Source of the DNA: UBA946 sp031550725
Lineage (GTDB): Bacteria > Bacillota > Clostridia > Oscillospirales > Ruminococcaceae
Direction of reading: 5' to 3'
Assembly: GCA_031550725.1 (NCBI GenBank)
Contig: JAVBOH010000014.1
Coordinates: forward strand, 1-64,000
DNA length: 64,000 nucleotides
Shown: piece by piece, positions 1-8,266 of the stretch
How the letters are laid out: every line of letters starts with the position of its first letter
Position numbering within the stretch: the stretch's first letter is position 1
Notes under the pieces: model-generated
Databases searched by the model: none
The model's input: only the letters and a program-made list of their open reading frames with translations
What the model was told of the DNA's origin: nothing
Translations under genes and position numbers: made by a program

Positions 1-262
1 TGATACGCTCCTCATATTTATGCTTTGTCGCAAGACCACCCCTTATATGTCGTTCCTTTTTGTTTATATCCAGTATTTCTTTTACTTGTGGATATAATTG
101 CGGACTAACTATTGGTAGTTTTTCGGTTATATCCTTATGTACAGTTGATTTTGATATTCCAAACTGTTTAGCAGCCGCTCGCACAGTTGATTTATGTTCC
201 AGAATGTACTCACCGAGAATAATAGCACGCTCCTCCACATTCTGACCTGTTTTTACTTTCAA
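1..262 (-). CDS. spoIIID: Sporulation transcription factor SpoIIID (3' end beyond window)
   Basis: Reading the minus strand from 262 gives 87 codons with no stop, so the C-terminus lies outside the window. The translation carries the SpoIIID signature: a helix-turn-helix around VRAAAKQFGISKSTVHKDIT, then LP..SPQLYPQVKEIL and the basic tail region RHIRGGLATKHKYEER. SpoIIID is the mother-cell DNA-binding regulator made under sigma-E. The start is taken as TTG because an in-frame TAA stands directly before it and a GGAGTGAG ribosome site lies 4 bases upstream; no ATG fits. Family length is about 80-95 residues, so little is missing. The plus-strand open frame at 60-245 is an antisense shadow of this gene. 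The identity is strong; only the TTG start is inferred. Confidence 0.93.
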   Translation of the reverse strand, partial: MKVKTGQNVEERAIILGEYILEHKSTVRAAAKQFGISKSTVHKDITEKLPIVSPQLYPQVKEILDINKKERHIRGGLATKHKYEERI

Positions 263-572
263 TTAACTCACTCCAATACATTGTATTTCTTTCAATATAT
301 ATGCTTTTATTTTGCAAATAATTACTTAACAAATGACAGTACAAGCTTTATTTTTTCAAATTAAGTTTTTTACCGACATTTGTTATGAATTCACTAATTA
401 AAAATTATCAGCTTTTTGAGTAAGATATTGTTATAATAAATTAAAATCATTAATAAAATAAAATCACTCATGAAGTATGGGGGACTTCATGAGTGATTTA
501 AGAGAGTTTGGAGAAGAAACGCATTTATGTAAATCCGTTAAACGGTTACATACTAATGTTGCGACATAATAA
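263..572. other. Intergenic region upstream of spoIIID
   Basis: An AT-rich 310-base gap. It holds the spoIIID ribosome site, and on the minus strand at about 296-303 a CATATATAT stretch that resembles a sigma-E -10 element roughly 34 bases before the start. No convincing -35 was found, so this promoter is only a suggestion. The right part holds the terminator described separately. No further coding potential was seen. Confidence 0.4.
461..499 (-). terminator. Rho-independent terminator of the sigma/anti-sigma operon
   Basis: A perfect 16-base inverted repeat (arm AAATCACTCATGAAGT) with a 7-base G-rich loop. On the minus strand it is followed by TTATTTTATTA. It lies about 75 bases past the anti-sigma stop codon. 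Confidence 0.85.
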
Positions 573-1622
573 TTATTTTCCGCTTTTCAAAGCTGAATAT
601 TCTTCATATTCACTCTGAGTGCCGAATTTCAGATAAAGTAGCTGCTCCATCTTAGCATATTCACTGTCATTAAGCTGATATGAAACCCTCTGCTGCCCGT
701 CAGGATAATTACATATCATAATGAAATGCTTATTTTCAGTCAGATACATTTCAAAATACTTTGCTTGTGCATCCTTGCTAATTGTTATATAAAACAATAC
801 CCTAGATGCAGCATAATCAGTAGTTTTTGCATTAAAGATTATATTTTTAATATTATATGCGGTTTGCTGTGCATCATCATTTGTATAACTCATATCTATT
901 GATTTAGTATTATCATTAATATATGATATAATTTCAATTTTCGATGTATTATAATCTATATCATCAATAAAAAACGGGAACATTTCATTAGTTGATTCAT
1001 TCATAGCTACTGTTGCATCAAATGCAGCTTGGGCATCTGTTTCTGCAGCTAAAGGATTTATAGCTAATAATCCACCTGCTGATGTTGGTGCATCACTTTG
1101 TTTAGCAGTGCTCTTCTCATCTATTTTAGGAGGGGTTGTATTTTTTGTTTCGGTTTTTTCTGTTTTCGCAGTCGTAGTTGTTTTTACACCAGAATCACCA
1201 ACTAATGCATTTCCATTTGGTTCTGTGCTTATATCACCGAATGCAGCCATATCGTCATTTAATTCGACTATCATATCCAAATCTATATCATCAACAACTG
1301 CATCTTCATTTATAATTGTTGCAAAAAGCTCTGTCGGTTCTGCATTTTCAGATAATTCTGTCACACATACAATGGTTTCGATCGCAATATCACTGACACT
1401 ATCTATATTATTTCTTCTTGCATTCATAACAAACAGCACTGCAATACAAGCAGCCGCTGTGCCAACAATAGCAGTGGTCTTTTTCCATGAAATAGCAGAC
1501 CGTTGATTAATCACAATGGTCGGCTGTTCAGTCATCATTTTTTCTGTTCTTTTTGCAAAGCTATCGGAAATTTTAATGCTGTCCATCTCGCTTTTATAAT
1601 CTAAAATGGATTTACTCATCAT
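573..1622 (-). CDS. Membrane-anchored putative anti-sigma factor with extracytoplasmic domain
   Basis: A 349-residue protein encoded directly after, and overlapping, an ECF sigma factor gene. That arrangement is the main reason for calling it an anti-sigma factor. The first ~45 residues are hydrophilic and presumably cytoplasmic. A single membrane segment follows (about residues 50-68, TAIVGTAAACIAVLFVM). Then comes an acidic region, a Thr/Lys-rich linker (TTTTAKTEKTETKNTTPPK, about 150-170) and a C-terminal domain of about 150 residues with alternating beta-like segments. No zinc anti-sigma HxxxCxxC motif is visible, so the sigma-binding N-terminus is not of the classical ZAS type. Start chosen at the ATG 5 bases after AGGAGG; a second ATG follows directly. 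The ligand or signal is unknown. Confidence 0.65.
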   Translation of the reverse strand: MMSKSILDYKSEMDSIKISDSFAKRTEKMMTEQPTIVINQRSAISWKKTTAIVGTAAACIAVLFVMNARRNNIDSVSDIAIETIVCVTELSENAEPTELFATIINEDAVVDDIDLDMIVELNDDMAAFGDISTEPNGNALVGDSGVKTTTTAKTEKTETKNTTPPKIDEKSTAKQSDAPTSAGGLLAINPLAAETDAQAAFDATVAMNESTNEMFPFFIDDIDYNTSKIEIISYINDNTKSIDMSYTNDDAQQTAYNIKNIIFNAKTTDYAASRVLFYITISKDAQAKYFEMYLTENKHFIMICNYPDGQQRVSYQLNDSEYAKMEQLLYLKFGTQSEYEEYSALKSGK

Positions 1623-2145
1623 CAAAACCTCCTATCATCATTTTTTTCAGCATGGTTCTACCTCTTGCCAGCAAAGTACCTATTGTTGCAGGCTTTTTTT
1701 TCAATATAACAGCAATTTCATTAATCGAATAACCGTTATAATAAAACAAATGTATAACGTTTCGATATTTTTCGGGTAATGATAAAACTGCTTCCATTAC
1801 CTCGTTATTTTTTGTTTTTTCTGCATTGTCAGCATCATCAATTTCATTTACAGAATCATCAAATGCCACAGTTTTTGTTACCCATCCTGATTTCAGATAA
1901 TTCTTGCTTTTATTAATAGCAGTGCGAATAAGCCATGCCTTTTCATGCTCATTATCCTCAAAAGGTTTTTCTCGTTTCATAAGCGTAAGTAATACATCCT
2001 GCGTTATATCCTCGGCATCGCAAGTATTTTTCACATATGTATAACATAATCGTATTATCATCTGTGAATACGTTTCAAGAATATATTTTATGTATGTATC
2101 CTTACCTTGCTCGCCAAATAAAGTTGGCTCGTCATTTGAATACAT
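1612..2145 (-). CDS. ECF-type RNA polymerase sigma factor
   Basis: 177 residues. Region 2 spans about 20-88, with YTYVKNTCDAEDITQDVLL for core and -10 recognition. Region 4 spans about 115-170, with LPEKYRNVIHLFYYNGYSINEIA and the helix-turn-helix ATIGTLLARGRTMLKK. This is the normal layout and length for the extracytoplasmic-function family. The stop overlaps the start of the downstream membrane protein, which indicates translational coupling and a sigma/anti-sigma pair. The ribosome site GGGGAG lies 5 bases before the ATG. Its targets are not shown by the sequence, and no clear GAAC-type autoregulated promoter was found. Confidence 0.9.
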   Translation of the reverse strand: MYSNDEPTLFGEQGKDTYIKYILETYSQMIIRLCYTYVKNTCDAEDITQDVLLTLMKREKPFEDNEHEKAWLIRTAINKSKNYLKSGWVTKTVAFDDSVNEIDDADNAEKTKNNEVMEAVLSLPEKYRNVIHLFYYNGYSINEIAVILKKKPATIGTLLARGRTMLKKMMIGGFDDE

Positions 2146-2216
2146 TGTTTCTCCCCATATCTTTAATAATTACACATTAACCTTAAATAATTCTTAACGA
2201 ATACAAGTTATTGTTA

Positions 2217-2240
2217 TGAAGTATTCCCACAAATACTTCA
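2217..2240. promoter_or_regulatory. Dyad upstream of the ECF sigma gene
   Basis: Perfect 9-base arms (TGAAGTATT/AATACTTCA) with a 6-base loop, 72-95 bases upstream of the sigma start. No T-tract follows on either strand, so an operator or 5' UTR stem is more likely than a terminator. Function is inferred from position only. Confidence 0.35.
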
Positions 2241-2366
2241 AAATTATAAAAATGCTAAAACTCTCTCTGTATATAAAACAATTCAGATAAGCATTTTTTT
2301 TCACCCTTTATAAATTTGTACAGTTTTACAAATTATATTGTATATTTTAGTGAATATCACAATAAC

Positions 2367-2505
2367 TATATAATGTCTACTGAACAATTCAAAAACGCCA
2401 TAAAAGCTTGCTTTGGAGGTATTTTTGAATTATTCTAGTGCAAGGCTATTGAGCATTTTATGCGAAATTCCGTTAAAAACGGAATTATTCAGTACGCATT
2501 ATATA
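2367..2505. repeat. MITE-like terminal-inverted-repeat element, copy 1
   Basis: About 139 bases between spoVAE and the sigma gene with imperfect terminal inverted repeats: the left end TATATAATGTCTACTGAA matches the complement of the right end except at a few positions. Inside are two hairpins, AATTCAAAAA...TTTTTGAATT (about 2386-2431) and AATTCCGTTAAAAACGGAATT (about 2466-2486). There is no coding capacity. A second element with similar ends and the same two-hairpin plan lies at 30803-30960. A small non-autonomous element is the best reading; a structured RNA cannot be excluded. Confidence 0.5.
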
Positions 2506-2565
2506 ATTTAATAATAATATAATATCACCTTTTGATAATTAAGTAAATAGCAAACAAGATAAAAA

Positions 2566-2602
2566 ACATCAGGATAATGTTTTAACACATAAATCCTGAT
2601 GT
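2566..2602 (-). terminator. Terminator of the spoVAD-spoVAE operon
   Basis: Perfect 10-base arms (ACATCAGGAT/ATCCTGATGT) directly followed on the minus strand by TTTTT, 11 bases after the spoVAE stop codon. Confidence 0.85.
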
Positions 2603-2612
2603 ATAAATTTTA

Positions 2613-2978
2613 TTAACCTAATTTTGCTTTAGGCTTAAAGCATAGTGCTACAATTAAACCTAAAAATACAGCAGTTGTTATACCTGCTGCTGCACCAGTC
2701 AGACCGCCTGTGAATACACCAAGCAAGCCACGTTCGTCAACAGCTTTTTTTACAGCTTCAACAAGTGTATTGCCAAAACCGGTAAGCGGTACAGATGCAC
2801 CTGCACCTGCTAAATCAATAAGCGGTTTGTACCATCCCAATGCACCAAGCACAACACCAGAAACAACGAATGTTACTAAAATTCTTGCTGGTGTAAGCTT
2901 TGTATATGATATCAGAACTTGTCCGATTGCACATAAAAGACCGCCAATAATAAATGCCCATACATAATTCATAACCAT
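2613..2978 (-). CDS. spoVAE: Stage V sporulation protein AE
   Basis: 121 residues with about four membrane segments. It has the family hallmarks YVWAFIIGG..CAIGQVLI, an internal glycine-rich helix (LVTFVVSGVVLGALGWY) and LVEAVKKAVDERGLLGVFTGG. SpoVA proteins form the inner-forespore-membrane channel for uptake, and later release, of dipicolinic acid. An upstream extension of 26 codons is open but overlaps spoVAD; the ATG used here follows AGGAG with 10 bases spacing and gives the usual family length. It lies 13 bases after spoVAD, clearly the same operon. Transcription by a forespore sigma factor (sigma-G) is family knowledge, not seen here. Confidence 0.93.
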   Translation of the reverse strand: MVMNYVWAFIIGGLLCAIGQVLISYTKLTPARILVTFVVSGVVLGALGWYKPLIDLAGAGASVPLTGFGNTLVEAVKKAVDERGLLGVFTGGLTGAAAGITTAVFLGLIVALCFKPKAKLG

Positions 2979-2991
2979 GATAACTTTTCTC

Positions 2992-4017
2992 CTATTCTCC
3001 CATATTCGGATAATGTGAAATATAAACTGCGTGTGAGATAGCTGGCAAGCTTTCACCTTGCTGTGCAGCAGTTGGTGACATCAATGCACCAGTTGCACAA
3101 AACAGTATGTTTTTTATTTCACCAGAACCAAGCTTATTAAGGAAATATCCGCACAAAATAGAACCTGAACATCCGCATCCTGAACCACCTGCATGGACAT
3201 CCTGTGCATCAATATCAAACATCATAACACCGCAGTCCTTATGCTGTTCTGATATATCAATATTTTCACTTTTCAACAAATCAAGCAGCAATTCACTGCC
3301 GACAGTACCCAAGTCACCTGTTACAATATAATCAAAATCGGATGGTGACATAGCAGTATCATCCAAAAATGTCTTGATTACATATGCAGCAGCAGGAGCC
3401 ATAGCAGCCCCCATATTATTAGCATCAGTCACACCCATATCGACGATTTTTCCGCAAGTAACAGCTCGTACATATGGGGGATTTTCTTTTGCGGACAATA
3501 CAACGGCACCCGATGCTGTACAAGTCCACTGCGCTGTTGGAGTACGTACACCTCCATACTGTAAAGGAAATCTGAATTGCCTTTCCGCTGTGCAGAAGTG
3601 TGATGATGTTGCTGCAATAACCTTACCTCCAATACCACTGTCAGTCATTAGTGATGCCAAGGCAATTCCCTCTGACATAGTCGAACAAGCACCATATATA
3701 CCAAACAAAGGTATATCTAGGTCACGAAGACCATACGTCGTGCCTATGCACTGATTAAGCAAATCCCCTGCAAACATATAATCAATATCAGCAGGCTTAA
3801 GCATTGCTTTTTCGATTGCTTTATTAACAGTACGCTTAATCAGTTCACTTTCTGCTTTTTCCCAAGTATCCTGTCCGAAATATGCATCATCAACAATTTC
3901 ATCAAAGCAGTCACCAAGAGGACCTTCACCCTCTTTTTTTCCTGCAATTCCTGCAAATGCATATATTGACGGTGGATTTTCCATCATAAATGTATTTCTC
4001 GATATTTTTCTTGCCAT
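2992..4017 (-). CDS. spoVAD: Stage V sporulation protein AD
   Basis: 341 residues, the usual length. The protein has a thiolase-like fold with LFGIYGACSTMSEGIALA where a thiolase would carry its nucleophile region, and a C-terminal HAGGSGCGCSGS loop. SpoVAD is the soluble dipicolinic-acid-binding component of the SpoVA channel, on the outer face of the forespore inner membrane. AAAGGAATGAA lies just before the ATG. The usual neighbour spoVAC is absent: the gene is preceded by an intergenic stem and the yfcE-like gene, so this is a two-gene operon with spoVAE. Confidence 0.95.
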   Translation of the reverse strand: MARKISRNTFMMENPPSIYAFAGIAGKKEGEGPLGDCFDEIVDDAYFGQDTWEKAESELIKRTVNKAIEKAMLKPADIDYMFAGDLLNQCIGTTYGLRDLDIPLFGIYGACSTMSEGIALASLMTDSGIGGKVIAATSSHFCTAERQFRFPLQYGGVRTPTAQWTCTASGAVVLSAKENPPYVRAVTCGKIVDMGVTDANNMGAAMAPAAAYVIKTFLDDTAMSPSDFDYIVTGDLGTVGSELLLDLLKSENIDISEQHKDCGVMMFDIDAQDVHAGGSGCGCSGSILCGYFLNKLGSGEIKNILFCATGALMSPTAAQQGESLPAISHAVYISHYPNMGE

Positions 4018-4101
4018 TAATATTCATTCCTTTCAATCAATGATGATTGTATAAATCTATAATTTCCTAAAAAAAATGATTTATGCAAGAAAAAAGCAAA
4101 A

Positions 4102-4135
4102 ATCTCCGATAATGCTTATAAACATCATCGGAGAT
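4102..4135 (-). terminator. Terminator after the yfcE-like gene
   Basis: Perfect 9-base arms (ATCTCCGAT/ATCGGAGAT) followed on the minus strand by TTTTGCTTTTTTCTT, 9 bases past the stop codon. It separates this gene from spoVAD. Confidence 0.85.
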
Positions 4136-4143
4136 AAAACAAA

Positions 4144-4692
4144 TTACATAATATTATAGCTGTTAACAACCGTACCGTCATATAAATTCTTAATTTCAAA
4201 AACACCGTTCTCATACGTCATATATGACTTTGGATTATTTTCCTTTGGAATTGATACTGACCCCGGATTTATATAAACATAATCACGTGTTGTATCAACA
4301 GTCTGAACATGAGTATGACCATGAAGAAGAATGTCGCCTTTTTTTATTAGCGGTGGTTTTTCATTGTTATAATTATGACCATGTGTCATAAAAACAGTTC
4401 TGTCATTAAGATAAAGCATTGCATAATCTGCAAGTATTGGAAACTCCAACACCATCTGGTCAACTTCGGTATCACAATTCCCTCTTACACAGAAAATCTT
4501 ATCTTTATTTTCATTAAGAAGTGCAATGACATTTTTCGGTGAATACCCACTCGGCAAATCATTTCTCGGACCATGATACAAAATATCACCAAGCAGGAAT
4601 AGTCTGTCAAACCCCTCATTATTCAAAATTTTTATAACCTTTGAACAATCAGGATATGATCCATGAATATCTGATGCAAACAATAACTTCAT
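4144..4692 (-). CDS. yfcE: YfcE/MJ0936-family metallophosphodiesterase
   Basis: 182 residues, typical length. All calcineurin-like metal-binding motifs are present in order: SDIHGS (7-12), GDILYHGPRND (about 36-46), GNCD (about 72-75), THGH (about 103-106) and HGHTH (about 123-127). The family is manganese-dependent and hydrolyses phosphodiesters in vitro; the natural substrate in Clostridia is unknown. GAAAGGA precedes the ATG. The gene has its own terminator and sits between the YfhO gene and spoVAD, with no functional link visible. Confidence 0.88.
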   Translation of the reverse strand: MKLLFASDIHGSYPDCSKVIKILNNEGFDRLFLLGDILYHGPRNDLPSGYSPKNVIALLNENKDKIFCVRGNCDTEVDQMVLEFPILADYAMLYLNDRTVFMTHGHNYNNEKPPLIKKGDILLHGHTHVQTVDTTRDYVYINPGSVSIPKENNPKSYMTYENGVFEIKNLYDGTVVNSYNIM

Positions 4693-4736
4693 TTAATAAG
4701 CATCCTTTCTAACGAAGTTTTAACAAGCATCTGTAT

Positions 4737-4810
4737 GGGATTTACAATCCCACACCACACTAACACAGTCAGTGAATGTCCCCCGCCGCCTAAGAGACGA
4801 GGTACATTAG
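4737..4810. other. Short palindrome-rich remnant between yfcE and the YfhO gene
   Basis: The gap has GGGATTTACAATCCC (6-base arms), a CACTAACACAGTCAGTG dyad and then an unusually GC-rich run CCCCCGCCGCC. Its base composition differs from other gaps in the window. It may be the degenerate end of a mobile element such as an IS200/IS605-type end, or the 3' structure of the YfhO transcript. No T-tract marks it as a standard terminator. Confidence 0.25.
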
Positions 4811-4816
4811 ATGCGG

Positions 4817-7558
4817 TTATATTTCATATAATCTGTCAAGCAAAACCTCTTTGTTTCTACGCTGACTGATACCGATTAAAACCAAAGCAATCACACCAAG
4901 GATAGAAAGTATAATTCCGACAGTCATACCCTTAGGGAAGAACTTCATTTCAATTGTATGCTCACCAGCTTCAACAGGAATACCAATAAATGCATCAGCT
5001 ACCTGAACTGCTTTTACTTCCTTGCCATCAACATAACAAGTCCATCCCGGTTCCCATGACAAAGTAGTAAACAATATACCATCCTTTTGTGCATTAACAG
5101 TCCCCTTGATATGATCCTCCTTAAATGAAGTTACTTCAAACGGCTGTTGTCTTAAAGTATCAACAGCATCATGAAAAAGCTCCTCATCAAGATAGTAAAA
5201 ATATGTGTCCTTATAAAGCACTTCATTTTTATCTGTTATAGTTACACCAAGCTTAAATTCCTGACCTTCCTCAAAACGTCCAAGAGTCTTAACAGTCATG
5301 TTACCATCTTCAAAGTTATAGTCAACAAAAACTTCATCCAGCCACAAATTAACCTTACGCTGATAGCTTGATGGCATATAGAAGTAAACCATATCATCTG
5401 TTGGTGCAGCAGCATAAAATAGTATTTCAGAGTTTTCACCTTCAATGCGTGGAACATATTTAGTATGACTGCCATACATTGACTGTTTAGCATTTTCCGG
5501 TACTATTTCATCAGCATAAAAACGTTTAAAATAATCAACTTTTTCATCAGATATCAGGTATGATAACAATTGATTTTGATTTTCAAACGGATTGTCACTT
5601 GTAAGCTCTGCATCAAGAATAGCATTATCAGCCATGAAAGCAATAGGCAGTGCATATGGATTTTCATATACATAGAAAATTTCTTCACTGTCACCATTTA
5701 CAAGTACAAGATTGTCATAATGCTTTGATGGCTCTGCAATATCAACAGGTTTTTCAGATGGAATATCATTATCTGAAAATAAATCCTCTGTATTGTTATC
5801 TTCTTTAGTTTTTTTTGCACTCTCCATAACATACTTTATACCGAAAATCGAATCAGTAACATATGTTGCACCCTTATATTTGATATAATGACCGCCATAT
5901 GAAAATCCCATACAACGCAAAAACTCAATAGGTGCAGAATTAAGTGTCGAACTGGAATGAGCTATACCAAAGCTGCCAAAAGCCATGGCATCATTTACAG
6001 TTCGCTGAAAATCCTTTTCAATTCTGTAAATATCATCATCCATATCATAAATTTTATTTACAGTATTTCGTCCAAGTGTTATATATCTGTTATAAGATGA
6101 ATTTTTTGAGTATACAACATCCTGATCAATTTGATAAAGTGTATATGATGATGAAACAACAAGCTCAACCATTATAAACAGCATAATTACAATAGGAATT
6201 GGTTTAATACGATAAAATTTCTTATGCATATAAAGCAGAATTGCGTATGCAAATCCCATTACGATTGTATACCATACTGTTGCTAGAAGTGTAACATTTT
6301 CAAGTCCCATTCGGTCGACATACAAAACATATGCCATTAGTCCAAAGAAAACACCACCAATCTCCTTAAATGTGATACCCTCAATTCTGTCAAAGCTTTG
6401 AGCTGCCATAATAAGAAGTACAAAGCTAAAGGTAAATGAGTATCTGTAAGGCAGCCAGTTTGGAACTTGTAAGCCATGCCAAACCAAATCAACAGTTGAC
6501 ATATACATTGATAATATAACAGAAAGTGCCAGCACACCATAGCCAATTTTTTGTCTTAGTTTTATATTATCATTCATAAAAAATAATGGTATCAATATAA
6601 TCGTCATAACGCCGCAGTATACAACTGGTGAGCCTTCAGGACGGCAGGTATCATATACATTAGGAAGAAGTGTTATAAAGAAATCAGCAAAGGTAAACTG
6701 AGTTGTCATGTCAAAATTAGGTGTCGAAAATTCAAATTTACCAAGTGACAACGAATAATAAAGCGGCAGTAAAAGCCACGCAGCACAAGCGGCAGCAAGT
6801 ATTCCCCCGCCTGCAAATTTAACACCTGACATTATAAAATGTTTAAACTTGTAAGGTACAGTTTCTTCGGATGCAAAAAAGTAATAAACAATAAAATACA
6901 AGATAGCAAAAATTGCAATCATCCAGCCAATATAAAAGTTGGCAACAAACATAAGTGCAAGCGGAATTATGAATTCCAGCCACTTTTTCTGCTCAATCAT
7001 CTTCTCAATGCCAAAGCAAATCAGCGGAAGATAAATAAGCCCGTCAAGCCACATTGGGTCCATAAGCTGAACAACCATATAGCCCATCAATGAATATAAA
7101 TTCGAGAAAAGAAGCGCTGCACTGGTTGAAGTTTTACGAGAATTTTTAAGGTAGTAGCAAAAAGTAATACCAGCAGTACCAACCTTGCAGAGCTGCATAA
7201 TCAACAGTGAACCTGTCATAAAACCTCTTGGTAGCAGCATTACGATAAGCGTAAACGGACTTGCCAGATAGTATGCAAAAATACCAATAATTTCACCTGA
7301 GAAATTTCTGCTCCATGAGTTTAACAGACTGCCGTTTCCCCAAAATGCATCACGCAGATTTTCAAAATAATACACATATTGTCCGTTTAAGTCAAGAACT
7401 AAAACAGATTCTTTTCCAAACGGATATATACCGAAAATTGCATATGATATAAATAGCAGCACCACAGGTATAAAAAACGCAAAAATATAAGTACGCCTGT
7501 TATATATAAACGATTTTATATTAAAATCAAGCGAAATTGTCTTTTTATTTCCCTTCAA
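4817..7558 (-). CDS. YfhO-family polytopic membrane protein
   Basis: 913 residues. The N-terminal half has a dozen or so membrane segments, beginning with YIFAFFIPVVLLFISYAIFG, followed by an outside loop with the family motif VLDLNGQYVYYFENLRDAFWG. The C-terminal third is a large extracytoplasmic beta-rich domain (...WEPGWTCYVDGKEV...) and a last membrane helix, then a short basic tail. YfhO proteins are GT-C-fold-like and are implicated in decorating lipoteichoic or wall polymers; the exact substrate here is not evident. The frame is open to 7651, but GGGAGG lies 7 bases before the TTG at 7558 and nothing supports the upstream ATG, so TTG is taken. The gene appears to be transcribed alone. 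Confidence 0.85.
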   Translation of the reverse strand: MKGNKKTISLDFNIKSFIYNRRTYIFAFFIPVVLLFISYAIFGIYPFGKESVLVLDLNGQYVYYFENLRDAFWGNGSLLNSWSRNFSGEIIGIFAYYLASPFTLIVMLLPRGFMTGSLLIMQLCKVGTAGITFCYYLKNSRKTSTSAALLFSNLYSLMGYMVVQLMDPMWLDGLIYLPLICFGIEKMIEQKKWLEFIIPLALMFVANFYIGWMIAIFAILYFIVYYFFASEETVPYKFKHFIMSGVKFAGGGILAAACAAWLLLPLYYSLSLGKFEFSTPNFDMTTQFTFADFFITLLPNVYDTCRPEGSPVVYCGVMTIILIPLFFMNDNIKLRQKIGYGVLALSVILSMYMSTVDLVWHGLQVPNWLPYRYSFTFSFVLLIMAAQSFDRIEGITFKEIGGVFFGLMAYVLYVDRMGLENVTLLATVWYTIVMGFAYAILLYMHKKFYRIKPIPIVIMLFIMVELVVSSSYTLYQIDQDVVYSKNSSYNRYITLGRNTVNKIYDMDDDIYRIEKDFQRTVNDAMAFGSFGIAHSSSTLNSAPIEFLRCMGFSYGGHYIKYKGATYVTDSIFGIKYVMESAKKTKEDNNTEDLFSDNDIPSEKPVDIAEPSKHYDNLVLVNGDSEEIFYVYENPYALPIAFMADNAILDAELTSDNPFENQNQLLSYLISDEKVDYFKRFYADEIVPENAKQSMYGSHTKYVPRIEGENSEILFYAAAPTDDMVYFYMPSSYQRKVNLWLDEVFVDYNFEDGNMTVKTLGRFEEGQEFKLGVTITDKNEVLYKDTYFYYLDEELFHDAVDTLRQQPFEVTSFKEDHIKGTVNAQKDGILFTTLSWEPGWTCYVDGKEVKAVQVADAFIGIPVEAGEHTIEMKFFPKGMTVGIILSILGVIALVLIGISQRRNKEVLLDRLYEI

Positions 7559-7707
7559 AGTATATCCTCCCAAATTATAGTCATTTATGAAATAAATACA
7601 TATGTCATATATTATAATATTTTTACAGCACTTTTTCAAGTGTTTTTTCAATTTTCATTATTATTGTCACTAAATTGTAATTTATTAATAGTATACATCA
7701 ATAAAAA

Positions 7708-7735
7708 ACTGCCTTATGATTTCTCATAAAGCAGT
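7708..7735 (-). terminator. Terminator after the 162-residue membrane protein gene
   Basis: 12-base arms with one mismatch (ACTGCCTTATGA/TCATAAAGCAGT), a 4-base loop and TTTTTATTG on the minus strand. Confidence 0.8.
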
Positions 7736-7742
7736 AAATTAC

Positions 7743-8231
7743 TTAATCTTCAATTGGTGCAGGTTCAATTTCAATAATCTCCACATACCATCTGGTAATT
7801 TGTATTTTACCCCAGTGTGTCTTAAAGTCAATATGATTTTCAACATGATACAGGGTATCATTTATTGTAACCCTGCCGCCAGCATATTGTCTGAAACCGT
7901 CAGTTGTTATATCTGTTGTTGGCTCTTTACTGTTATTCACTGCACTGAGCTTTCTATAAGTATCAAGAATATCTTCATCTTTCTTGAGTGAATTATATTC
8001 GTTCTCGGAAACGACATCCTTAAATTCAGGTGCAAGATATTCATAACTAACACAATGAATATTCATAGGATTAGCAAACAAACCCTCAAGTACTTCATCA
8101 CGATAATCTTCACTTAAATAAATATAACTCATAACAGTCCAAAATATCAAATAACCAATCACAAATACAGCAATAAGAGCCAGTACTTCCATTACATAAA
8201 TAAAAGCTTTAGATTTTTTTGTTTTTTCCAT
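7743..8231 (-). CDS. Unknown protein with one N-terminal membrane anchor
   Basis: 162 residues, not recognised. A basic start (MEKTKKSK) leads into one long hydrophobic helix (about 11-35, VMEVLALIAVFVIGYLIFW). A hydrophilic domain of about 125 residues follows, with conserved-looking RVTINDTLYHVENHIDFKTHWG. By the positive-inside rule the domain faces outward. It is 35 bases downstream of the PHP gene and may be the last gene of the hydrogenase-linked minus-strand operon, but nothing in the protein ties it to hydrogen metabolism. The ribosome site is weak (AGGT). Confidence 0.55.
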   Translation of the reverse strand: MEKTKKSKAFIYVMEVLALIAVFVIGYLIFWTVMSYIYLSEDYRDEVLEGLFANPMNIHCVSYEYLAPEFKDVVSENEYNSLKKDEDILDTYRKLSAVNNSKEPTTDITTDGFRQYAGGRVTINDTLYHVENHIDFKTHWGKIQITRWYVEIIEIEPAPIED

Positions 8232-8266
8232 ATCGTAAATACCTAAAATGTCAAACCATTCATCTA

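Noticed and set aside
60..245. Plus-strand 61-codon open frame
   Set aside because: It is antisense to a clear spoIIID reading frame on the minus strand and has no ribosome site.
2613..3056. 147-residue version of SpoVAE
   Set aside because: The first 26 codons overlap spoVAD and are not part of the family; the internal ATG with AGGAG gives the normal length.
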